Assembly: GCF_013426895.1 (NCBI RefSeq)
Contig: NZ_AP023176.1
Location: forward strand, 1,550,001 to 1,614,000
Direction: 5' to 3'
From: Paraburkholderia largidicola
GTDB taxonomy: Bacteria; Pseudomonadota; Gammaproteobacteria; Burkholderiales; Burkholderiaceae
Length of the DNA stretch: 64,000 nucleotides
Shown in pieces: positions 18,066 through 25,822 of this stretch. Under the pieces are notes generated by a model that did not search any database, was not told the DNA's origin, and saw only the letters and a list, made by a program, of their open reading frames with translations. Positions within the stretch are counted from its first letter, which is position 1; each line of letters opens with the position of its first letter. The position numbers were made by a program, and so were the translations under genes.

Positions 18066-19577
18066 ATGGAGAAGACTGCCGTGCAGCCGATCCACCACGT
18101 CGACAGGCTCTACGTCATTTCCGATCTCCACCTTGGCGGGCCGCCTGGATTTCAGATTTTCGGCTCGAGCGCCGAGCTGGCGGGACTCATCCGGCTGCTT
18201 GCAGACCAGGATCCCGGCGATGAAGTCGCGCTCGTCATCAATGGAGATTTCGTCGATTTTCTCGCCGAAGAAGACGCGACCTATTTCGACCCGCACGGCG
18301 CGATCCATAAGCTCGAACGCATCACCCTCAAGGACGACACGTTTCGCCCCGTCTTCGAGGCCTTTCCTTATTTTCTCGGCAAGGAACGGCGGCGGCTGAT
18401 CGTCAATCTCGGCAATCACGATCTCGAACTCGCGTTGCCGTGGGTGCGCGACCGCCTCGTGCAGATTCTGACGGGAGGACAGTCGGCCGCGCCCGGCGCC
18501 CACTCGCGCCTGTATCTGGTGTTCGACGGCAGCGGCGTGCTGTGTAGCGTCGGTGGGCGCTCGGTGCTCTGTTTGCACGGCAACGAGGTCGATCGCTGGA
18601 ACCCGGCGAACTTCGAGAGGATCCGCGAAATAGCACGCGATGTGCAGATTGGCCGGGTGGTCGAACCGTGGATTCCGAATGCGGGCAGCAAGATGGTGAT
18701 CGACGTGATGAATCCCGTGAAGCGCGAATACCCTTTCGTCGATCTGCTGAAGCCGGAACAGGCGGCTGTCGCGCCGACGCTCGCGGCATGCGCGCCGCAA
18801 CTGGTCAGCGAACTCGATCGGGCGAAGAAACTCGCGTCGGTCGCACTGACTCGTGTATGGGCTGGCGTGCGCAAACCCGATGGCATGCTGGGCGCAACCC
18901 AGCCGGAAGACGAAGCGGCACCCGCCGCGAACGACACAGCACGTGCGCCCGTCGCCTTGGCCGCGAGGTCGCAGCAGGCCGCGCTTCAGGCAAACGAGAT
19001 GTTGCGTATGGCCGATGACCGGGCGCGGCGCGGCGTCACCGCCATCGACCTCGTTGCGGGCGCCGAGGCCCTTCAGCTCGACGCGCTCGGCGCGCTGGTC
19101 AAATGGTCCCGGAAGGAGTCGACCAGCGAGGTCTTGCGCGAGGCGCTCGAAAACCTCGACCGCGATCGCAGCTTCGACATTGCCGAGCGCGACGACACCG
19201 CGGTGCAGCTCGATGCCGAAGTGTCACCGGACATCGACGTCGTCGTGGCCGGACACACCCATCTGGAACGCGCGATACGTCGCAGAAATGGGCGCGGCTT
19301 CTATTTCAACAGCGGCACATGGGCGCGCCTGATTCGCATCAGGGCCGAGGTGCGTGCCGACCCGCAACAGTTCGCGCAAGTCTTCGCGGCGCTCAGGCGC
19401 GGCAGCATGGCTGATCTCGACAACACGCCCGATCTGGTCATCAAGTCCTGCACGGTCGTGGTCGTATGGCGCGATGCAGCGGACAGTGTCAAGGCGGAGC
19501 TTCGCCACGTAAAAACCATCGACGGTAAAACAGTACTCGACGCGGACCTGCCGGCAAGCTGCATGGAGATTCGATGA
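18066..19577 (+). CDS. Calcineurin-like metallophosphoesterase with long insertion
   Basis: 503 residues from the ATG at 18066. All metal motifs are present: D20-x-H22 (ISDLHLGG), G60-D61 (NGDFVDF), G116-NHD (LGNHDLEL), His171 (LHGNEVDRW), and G396-HTH (AGHTH). The product should hydrolyse a phosphoester, but whether a nucleotide, lipid (LpxH-like) or nucleic acid is open. Between His171 and the GHTH motif about 225 residues are inserted, far more than usual, predicted mostly helical. No signal peptide. Its stop overlaps the start of the CHAT gene, so the two are translationally coupled. Confidence 0.88.
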   Translation: MEKTAVQPIHHVDRLYVISDLHLGGPPGFQIFGSSAELAGLIRLLADQDPGDEVALVINGDFVDFLAEEDATYFDPHGAIHKLERITLKDDTFRPVFEAFPYFLGKERRRLIVNLGNHDLELALPWVRDRLVQILTGGQSAAPGAHSRLYLVFDGSGVLCSVGGRSVLCLHGNEVDRWNPANFERIREIARDVQIGRVVEPWIPNAGSKMVIDVMNPVKREYPFVDLLKPEQAAVAPTLAACAPQLVSELDRAKKLASVALTRVWAGVRKPDGMLGATQPEDEAAPAANDTARAPVALAARSQQAALQANEMLRMADDRARRGVTAIDLVAGAEALQLDALGALVKWSRKESTSEVLREALENLDRDRSFDIAERDDTAVQLDAEVSPDIDVVVAGHTHLERAIRRRNGRGFYFNSGTWARLIRIRAEVRADPQQFAQVFAALRRGSMADLDNTPDLVIKSCTVVVVWRDAADSVKAELRHVKTIDGKTVLDADLPASCMEIR

Positions 19578-21613
19578 TGCGCAAAATAACACTCGAATTG
19601 CTGCGTCACGGGCCGCCTCATAATCAGTTGCTGTCGCCTCTCACCGAATACATCGCGTTGTGCGAAAACCATAGCGCCGTCACGTTGCACGTTCCGTTCG
19701 AGCACAACCAGATGCTCTATCGGCTGCGCGCGTTGAGCTATCAGCTCGGGCCCGAAGCGCGTGAATTCCAGATGGGAGATACCGCACGTGTGCTCGGCCA
19801 GTTGCTTGGAGAGATTCCCGGCCTGACCGCCGATCTCAACCGGCAAAAAACCAGCACGAGCGACGGCAGCACGGCCGAGCAGGTCACGCACCTGCGACTG
19901 ATCATGTCCGCGTCGGAACTCGCGCTGCTTCCCTTCGAACTGGCGACCGCTCCCAACGGCTTCCCCGGCGCGGGGCAAGCGCTTTCTCTGCAGACCGAGC
20001 AACCTGTCTGCATTACGCGCGAAACACGGCGGGTTCCTCAGGAATACATGCGCTGGCCGCGCAGACCGCACATTCTGTTTGCTTTCGCCTCTCCGCCCGA
20101 CATGGAAGCGGTGCCTGCCGAGGCGCACCTGCTGGCATTGCGCGAGGCGCTGACGCCATGGCTTGCGCTCTCCGATGACTACGACGAGGAGAAGCGTCTG
20201 GCAATCGTCGGCAAACGGCTGTCGGTGCTGCCGAACGCATCTGCCGAAAGCCTCGAAGCGGCCTGCGCGAAGAACGACTACACGCATGTGCACATTCTGG
20301 CGCACGGCATTCAAACGAACACGCCCTACGACAGCCGCTTCGGTCTCGCGTTTCATTCCGACCGGCACCCTGACGGCATGGAAGCGATTTCCGGCGACCG
20401 GCTGGCGACCATCTTGCGCACGCCACGCCATAACCAGCCGGGCCGGTTCACGCGCCCTGCCGTCGTCACGCTCGCAAGCTGTAACGCCGGCAACGTCGGC
20501 TCGGTGACGGGCGTTGGCGCCAGCATCGCCCATGCGCTGCACGAGGCCGGCGTCCCGCTCGTGATTGCGAGTCAGTATCCGCTGTCGTTTGGCGGCTCGG
20601 TGGTGTTCGTGAAGGACATGTACGAGGGACTGTTGTGGGGAGAGGACCCGCGCAAGCTGGTCGTCGGCATGCGCAGACGGTTGCATTCGTACTTCAAGGA
20701 CAAGCACGACTGGGCGAGTATCGTCACGTATGCATCCTTGCCGCCTAATTTCGACGCACAGCTTGCGGACGCACGCATCCAGCAGTCGATGGATTGCATC
20801 TCCATTGCGCTCAGCATCGCCGACCGCGCGATGAGCGCATTTTTGACCTCGGATTCGCTACTTCCGCCAACTGCTTCGAGCGCCGACAAGCACGCGCACC
20901 GCGATGCGCTGGCCAGAGCGCAACAGCAGGTAACCGACGCAAAGGCGCGCCTGCAACTGGCGATCGACGAGTATCCCGAGCAGGAAGCCCGTATTCTCGA
21001 ACTACTGGCAAGCACCGAAAAGCGCGAAGCGCAGATGATCTATCACTCGACGCAACAAGGAAAATTCGATCCCGGTTCGAAAGAAGGCCTGCAACTGATC
21101 AACAAGCTCGAAACGTCGAGAAACCACTATTGGTCAAGCTATCTGAAGCAGCGCAAGAGCCCTTCACAACTGGTTCAATTTCTTTCGCTGACGCTTCTTC
21201 TGCAACACCTTGGCCGCCTGCCAAGACCACTCGATCAGCCCGATCAGGATATGACATCGATCTGGTTGAGCGCTCACGTGCAATCGCTCAACGATGCGGA
21301 TCATGGCGAGCAATGCACTCGCGCGTGGGCGTATGGAAATCTGACGGAACTGTATCTGATCGCGAGGCACATCGACGGCTTGCCGCCCGCCTTTTGCGGC
21401 GACCAGATCACCAACAAGGCGCTTGAAGCGGCGCGTAAGCTGGTCTCGCTGACCGGCTCGACCTCGTTCGAAGTCTTCTCGATGCGGCGCCAGGTCGTGC
21501 GCTATCTCAACTGGTTCGTGCCGATGGCCGCAGGCGCATACGACATCGAGGCACTGGCGAGGCAATTACTCACGGTACTGCCCGCCTGTGATGAACCGGA
21601 TTGGGACTATTGA
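19574..21613 (+). CDS. CHAT-domain (caspase-like) protease
   Basis: 679 residues; the ATG at 19574 overlaps the phosphoesterase stop by 4 bp, with GGAG at 19565. The CHAT core spans about 110-395, with the catalytic dyad His244 (VHILAHGIQ) and Cys303 (TLASCNAGNVGS). The typical upstream LALLPFELA and downstream VPLVIASQYPLSF segments are there. The N-terminal 100 and the C-terminal 280 residues are largely helical with no recognised repeat or sensor domain. CHAT proteases cleave partner proteins in bacterial immunity (for example gasdermins, Craspase). The partner here is unknown; the adjacent phosphoesterase or membrane proteins are candidates. Confidence 0.87.
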   Translation: MMRKITLELLRHGPPHNQLLSPLTEYIALCENHSAVTLHVPFEHNQMLYRLRALSYQLGPEAREFQMGDTARVLGQLLGEIPGLTADLNRQKTSTSDGSTAEQVTHLRLIMSASELALLPFELATAPNGFPGAGQALSLQTEQPVCITRETRRVPQEYMRWPRRPHILFAFASPPDMEAVPAEAHLLALREALTPWLALSDDYDEEKRLAIVGKRLSVLPNASAESLEAACAKNDYTHVHILAHGIQTNTPYDSRFGLAFHSDRHPDGMEAISGDRLATILRTPRHNQPGRFTRPAVVTLASCNAGNVGSVTGVGASIAHALHEAGVPLVIASQYPLSFGGSVVFVKDMYEGLLWGEDPRKLVVGMRRRLHSYFKDKHDWASIVTYASLPPNFDAQLADARIQQSMDCISIALSIADRAMSAFLTSDSLLPPTASSADKHAHRDALARAQQQVTDAKARLQLAIDEYPEQEARILELLASTEKREAQMIYHSTQQGKFDPGSKEGLQLINKLETSRNHYWSSYLKQRKSPSQLVQFLSLTLLLQHLGRLPRPLDQPDQDMTSIWLSAHVQSLNDADHGEQCTRAWAYGNLTELYLIARHIDGLPPAFCGDQITNKALEAARKLVSLTGSTSFEVFSMRRQVVRYLNWFVPMAAGAYDIEALARQLLTVLPACDEPDWDY

Positions 21614-21976
21614 GCGCAACCATCTCGTCCCAACCAGGGGATGAACGTCCGGCACATCTTTAGTCATTCGCCGAATGTTCTTCACCGCACACAACTTCGC
21701 AGTTGGCGGTGACACATCACTCGAAAAACGCCGATATACGTCCTAACCTGAAGTTTCCTACGCTTCAATGAAGCAAAGGAATCCAAAGTCAATCATTCAT
21801 CGACAAGCGATGAGTCCATTCGTCACTCATCTCTTGTGCTGCAAAGTACGTTTTGCGAGAACGCCCTTTCGGGTGAACAGTCAGCATGCTGTCCTCTCGC
21901 GTCGCGATGCGCTGAACACGAAGCCACCTCTAGTGTGCATGCGCCGTCCACTTACTGACTGTCGAGGGGACAACCG
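21614..21976. other. Intergenic region after the CHAT gene
   Basis: 363 bp before the lipoprotein gene, A/T-richer than its flanks. It likely carries a separate promoter for the 21977-24397 genes. No RNA, repeat or convincing small gene was seen. Confidence 0.45.
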
Positions 21977-22615
21977 ATGTCTTTCCTGCTCCGTAGAGTT
22001 CAGCTATGGCAATGGACGACGTCGATCGTGCTCGCCACGACCGTCGCCGTCACGGCCTGCACGATCCAGTTGGCACCCGCCTATGATCCGGCACTGGTGA
22101 ACGGAATCCGCGCCGTCAACAGCGACATCATGCAGCTCTACGCGACAACCGGGATGGGGGTCGACAAGGCGACCTTCCCGGATCGCGTCGATGAATACAA
22201 CAGGATCATCGGCGCTGTCGATGCGCTTGCTTTGGAGTCGCAAAGCCGACCGGTCCCCGATAGCGCGATCCGCGACAAGGTCGAGCAGGCGCTCGGGCAA
22301 TGGCTCGCATCGAACCCGACGCCACCCGCAGGGCGCGACGAGGCGCTGAGCCTCGCCGCCGCCGAATGTGCCGACGCACGCAAGATCAAGCGCGCGCCCG
22401 CTCTCACGATGCCCATGCCGATGGCCCAGGCGGACACCCGACAGTACGTCCCTGCCAGCGCGATGGCGCTCAAACAGGTGTCGCGGGCCATGAGCCTGCT
22501 CAGGGATACCGACTGCGCACACGGATTGAATAATGGACAAGTGGCTGCGAACAAAGGCTACACACAGTACTTCGTTTCAGAAGCTCTCTTTTACGAGAAC
22601 TTCTTGCAACGTTGA
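21977..22615 (+). CDS. Predicted lipoprotein, unknown function
   Basis: 212 residues. A basic start (FLLRRVQLWQW) precedes a hydrophobic segment ending in lipobox VTAC with Cys28, so it should be lipidated and anchored facing the periplasm. The mature part is helical, contains a second Cys pair (AECADARK and DTDCAHG) that could form a disulfide, and has a Met/Pro-rich stretch (LTMPMPMAQ). No family recognised. It is followed at 24 bp by a small helical protein gene, suggesting a joint operon. Confidence 0.7.
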   Translation: MSFLLRRVQLWQWTTSIVLATTVAVTACTIQLAPAYDPALVNGIRAVNSDIMQLYATTGMGVDKATFPDRVDEYNRIIGAVDALALESQSRPVPDSAIRDKVEQALGQWLASNPTPPAGRDEALSLAAAECADARKIKRAPALTMPMPMAQADTRQYVPASAMALKQVSRAMSLLRDTDCAHGLNNGQVAANKGYTQYFVSEALFYENFLQR

Positions 22616-22639
22616 GATGCACACGTTCAAGGAGTCGCC

Positions 22640-22996
22640 ATGGCACTGGATCTCACGCAAGCAGCCGATATGTTCACGCAGAGCATTTCTTCGACTGTCA
22701 AAACGGTCACGGGTAGTGACGTCAGGTTGATCGCCGGCTTTTCACAGACGCAACTGCAAGCTCTCGCGCAACAGTCCGCACTGGTTGCGGGCATGATCGA
22801 GGTCAATGCCTTTACGGCTGCCGAGAGGATGTTCTATCTGGACGGACTCGATCAGATGGCGAGAGGTTTCGTGAATACGTTTGTGCAGATCGTCGAAGTT
22901 GAAATCGAAAAGATCTACAACGCGGTGGTGAAAGCGATCTACGACTCCATCGGCACGCTGGCGGGCGTGAAGCTGGCCGTTCCGGGCGCACCTTGA
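22640..22996 (+). CDS. Small helical protein, unknown function
   Basis: 118 residues with AAGGAGTCGCC before the ATG. Predicted almost wholly helical, with amphipathic stretches (SQTQLQALAQQSALVAGMIE and FVNTFVQIVEVEIEKIY) somewhat reminiscent of phasin-type proteins, but no domain is assigned. No signal peptide or obvious membrane span. Sits between the lipoprotein and the SGNH hydrolase genes on the same strand. Confidence 0.68.
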   Translation: MALDLTQAADMFTQSISSTVKTVTGSDVRLIAGFSQTQLQALAQQSALVAGMIEVNAFTAAERMFYLDGLDQMARGFVNTFVQIVEVEIEKIYNAVVKAIYDSIGTLAGVKLAVPGAP

Positions 22997-23052
22997 AAAG
23001 CGTCCGTATCCCGTATGCCGTGCAAGCATGAACGATTTCAGGTGGAGACGTC

Positions 23053-23925
23053 ATGCCGAACAGACCGCAGATTGTGCCGGCGTCGCAGGTTGACAGCGAA
23101 ATGGCGCCGGACTTCTCGTCAGTCCGATACCGGATACTGGCGCAAGGCGATTCGTGGTTCTCGATCAACGGGCTGAACCTGTTTCGGGCGTCGTCGTTGC
23201 TGCCACATCTGGATTTCGGGCACTCTGCGATCATCGTGAACTGCGCGGACCCGGGCGATACGCTCGCCCATATGGTCGAATGGCGTCGCGACCCGTGGTT
23301 TGCGAGCTATCTGTGCGGGCCGCGGGAACGTGCGTGGGACGCCATGCTGCTGTCGGCTGGCGGCAATGATCTGATCGACGCGCTCGGTGTCCTCCCGACG
23401 GATGCTCACGGAACGCCACACAGCCCCGGCGATCGACTCTTGCTGACGAAGTCCGAGCGCGCGCAGCCAGGCAAAACATATGTTTCCGAAGACGGCTGGG
23501 CACTTTTCGACCAGCATCTTCGTGCCCAGTACGCCGCGCTGGATGCCATGCGCGCCGCCAGCAAGACCAACCAGAACATGCCCATCATCGCGCACACCTA
23601 CGACTATCCGATGCCGCGCGACGTGGGTGCGGGCCTGCATTTCGGGCCGTGGCTGTATCCGGCGTTGCAGGCGTACGAGGTGCCGCCGGACGACTGGAAA
23701 ATGCTGGCGAAGGAATTCATCGACCGGCTCTTTGCTCTCGTGAGCGGACTGCCCCTCAAGAATTTCCATGTCATCCGGACACTCGGAATACTGACGCCTG
23801 CCGACGCGGATCCGCAGATCAGCAGTCCCGACTGGCTTAACGAAATTCATCCTACTTCCTCGGGATACGGGCAGATTGGCGAGCGCTTTTGCGCGGACGT
23901 GGCCGCGAGGAATATCCTGGCTTGA
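23053..23925 (+). CDS. SGNH/GDSL-type hydrolase
   Basis: 290 residues, GGAGACGTC before the ATG. Block I is QGDSW (Ser34), block III is GGND (103-106) and the C-terminal block is LNEIHPTSSGYGQIG with the catalytic His. The residue three before that His is Asn, not the canonical Asp, although an Asp stands further upstream (PDWLN). Expected to be an esterase or acetylhydrolase, possibly acting on glycans or lipids. No signal peptide. Its context beside an M15 peptidase and a muramidase hints at cell-wall substrates, which is inference. Confidence 0.78.
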   Translation: MPNRPQIVPASQVDSEMAPDFSSVRYRILAQGDSWFSINGLNLFRASSLLPHLDFGHSAIIVNCADPGDTLAHMVEWRRDPWFASYLCGPRERAWDAMLLSAGGNDLIDALGVLPTDAHGTPHSPGDRLLLTKSERAQPGKTYVSEDGWALFDQHLRAQYAALDAMRAASKTNQNMPIIAHTYDYPMPRDVGAGLHFGPWLYPALQAYEVPPDDWKMLAKEFIDRLFALVSGLPLKNFHVIRTLGILTPADADPQISSPDWLNEIHPTSSGYGQIGERFCADVAARNILA

Positions 23926-23950
23926 GACTGATGTTAGCGAGGTAGCAATC

Positions 23951-24397
23951 ATGAACCTAAGCCCACATTTCACATTGGAAGAGTTCGTGGCGAGTCAGAC
24001 CGCGTCACGCAATAACATCCCAAACGTCCCCGGTCCCGACATCGTCGTCAATCTCACGGCGACTGCACAGGCGCTGGAAAAGTTGCGTGCGCTTCTCGGA
24101 AAACCGATCATCATTTCGTCAGGCTATCGTTCACCCGAGTTGAACAGGGCCGTCAAAGGCGCCATCGACAGTGCGCACATTTATGGTCTCGCCGTGGATT
24201 TCATTGCGCCGCAATACGGCACGCCGATCGACATTTGCCGGCTCTTGCAGACTTCCGCGCTCGTATTCGATCAACTGATCTTCGAACATACCTGGGTTCA
24301 CCTCGGTCTGCCGAAGAACGGCGCACCCAATCGCCGGCAACTGCTGACGGCGCATTTCGGCGGCGGGCCGACGACCTATACGGTGGGGTTCGCGTAA
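23951..24397 (+). CDS. M15-family peptidase (D,D-/L,D-carboxypeptidase, endolysin type)
   Basis: 148 residues from the ATG at 23951 with GAGG upstream. The zinc ligands are His76 and Asp83 (SAHIYGLAVDF) and His117 (WVHLG), with the substrate loop SSGYRSPELNRAV. This is the short M15_3 form common in phage lysis genes and toxins; it cleaves peptide stems of peptidoglycan. No signal peptide and no cell-wall anchor. It closes the plus-strand run that begins at 21977, 25 bp after the SGNH gene. Confidence 0.87.
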   Translation: MNLSPHFTLEEFVASQTASRNNIPNVPGPDIVVNLTATAQALEKLRALLGKPIIISSGYRSPELNRAVKGAIDSAHIYGLAVDFIAPQYGTPIDICRLLQTSALVFDQLIFEHTWVHLGLPKNGAPNRRQLLTAHFGGGPTTYTVGFA

Positions 24398-24463
24398 GGG
24401 CTCAGGCAGCGGCTGAACGCGTCGACTGCCTCAGTACGGACAGGGCAATGGCCTCGGCCGGTC

Positions 24464-25603
24464 CTAAAGGTCGCAACGGTCTCTCCCGTGCCAGGCAAAC
24501 CGGTAGCCCGGCAGAGTGTAGGCCAGCAAGAGAAGAATAGTCATCGCGGCAGCGGCGAGCTTGAAAAGCTCACTAGACCGCACAGGCGTTGCATGCCAGA
24601 TATTCACTCGGGCGAAGATGGACACAGGCCATATGTCGATAAGCAAGCCAATATAGCCGAGTAACAGAAAAGGCAGTGCGACGACAATAGGCGCGATGCT
24701 GCGAAGTGCATCGACACCACGTTGCATGCCGAATAGAGCCGCCGCGAGCAGCAGCGGCACAGGACAAAGCCAACGCAGAACGTTCCAGTCAAACCATCGC
24801 GCCGCAGGCATCGGAGTGTTCATCTGCGTATTCAAACCAAGCCAGACGATCATAAGCAGTTGGAATGCAGCCAGCGGCAGAACAACTTGATAGAGCTTGC
24901 GCTGCAACTCTCCTTTACTCTTTGCAATGAGCCAGCAACAGCCAAGAAGCGCATACATCACCATTGACACAAGACCGGTGAGCAGTCCAATCACCGTAAG
25001 AAGCTGGAGCACCGTCAACGGCAAGAAAAATTGGTAGAGCTTGCGCTGCAATGCCCCGTCGGTCTTCGCAATCAGCCAGCAGCAGCCGAGCAGCGCATAC
25101 GTCATCAGCAGTGCAAGACCCGTGAACAGGCAAAAAGGTGTGAGCCAATCGAACCGGGTCCCGACTACATGTCCATTTTCTGCACGCACTCCCGCCAGCC
25201 AGTCGCCAAGCATGACGCCCTGAAAAAAGGTCGAGCCCACCGATCCGCAAATGAACACCCCATTCCACCACTGACGAGACCTTTCGACCTTTTCGCGGAT
25301 CTGAAAAGCCACGCCCCGGACGATCATGCAAATCACCATCGTGACCAACGGCAGGTAAAGCGCGGAAAGCAAAACTGAACAGACTGTGGGAAACGCAGCG
25401 TAAAGCGACGCGCCGCCGAAGACCATCCAGATCGCATTGCCGCGCCACCCGGGCGAACGACTGCCGAATAGACGCTCGCGTTCGCTTTCGGACGAAAAGA
25501 ACGGTAGGAGAATCCCTATGCCGAGATCAAATCCGTCAAGTACGACATACATACCGAGCCCGAAGGCAATGATAGCGGCCCAGCAAGTCGCGATATCCAT
25601 CAT
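24464..25603 (-). CDS. Cytochrome bd-type oxidase subunit II (CydB/CioB-like) with internal duplication
   Basis: About 379 residues from the ATG at 25603 (another ATG follows at once; the frame is open to 25645). The start MMDIATCWAAIIAFGLGMYVV, the motif LDGFDLGIG and the RGVAFQIREK segment are standard for subunit II of cyanide-insensitive bd oxidases in the inner membrane. A stretch of about 46 residues containing YALLGCCWLIAK occurs twice, 48 residues apart, adding a helix pair absent from the family. No cydA precedes it, although cydA normally lies directly upstream. It may be a relic, or partner a distant subunit I. Confidence 0.85.
   Translation of the reverse strand: MMDIATCWAAIIAFGLGMYVVLDGFDLGIGILLPFFSSESERERLFGSRSPGWRGNAIWMVFGGASLYAAFPTVCSVLLSALYLPLVTMVICMIVRGVAFQIREKVERSRQWWNGVFICGSVGSTFFQGVMLGDWLAGVRAENGHVVGTRFDWLTPFCLFTGLALLMTYALLGCCWLIAKTDGALQRKLYQFFLPLTVLQLLTVIGLLTGLVSMVMYALLGCCWLIAKSKGELQRKLYQVVLPLAAFQLLMIVWLGLNTQMNTPMPAARWFDWNVLRWLCPVPLLLAAALFGMQRGVDALRSIAPIVVALPFLLLGYIGLLIDIWPVSIFARVNIWHATPVRSSELFKLAAAAMTILLLLAYTLPGYRFAWHGRDRCDL
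24845..25126 (-). repeat. Tandem 144-bp duplication inside the cydB-like gene
   Basis: Two diverged copies, one codon-period apart at 144 bp, encode LLMTYALLGCCWLIAKTDG and VSMVMYALLGCCWLIAKSKG followed by near-identical QRKLYQ segments. The frame is preserved. The DNA copies have clearly diverged, so the event is not recent. Confidence 0.8.
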
Positions 25604-25822
25604 GGAGTCCGGTTGTAGTTTCCGAAGCTCCATTGTCGCGATCACACGGATTGGCGATTGATCCGGTTCCCACCAGTTTGATTGGTCCAGTTGAGAAATA
25701 ACCGTTCATGACCTTTGGACCAAGCGCATCAGTCCGCGCGGGCATTAAATGAGGTCGACCGGCCATTGCGTGAGGATGATGGCCACTGGCGTAGAAACGG
25801 AACGCCTCATGTTCCACCCCGC

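Noticed and set aside
15692..24397. A prophage as explanation for the muramidase and M15 peptidase
   Set aside because: No capsid, tail, portal, terminase, integrase or phage repressor gene was found nearby, and the CHAT and phosphoesterase genes are not usual prophage genes. A satellite remnant is still possible.
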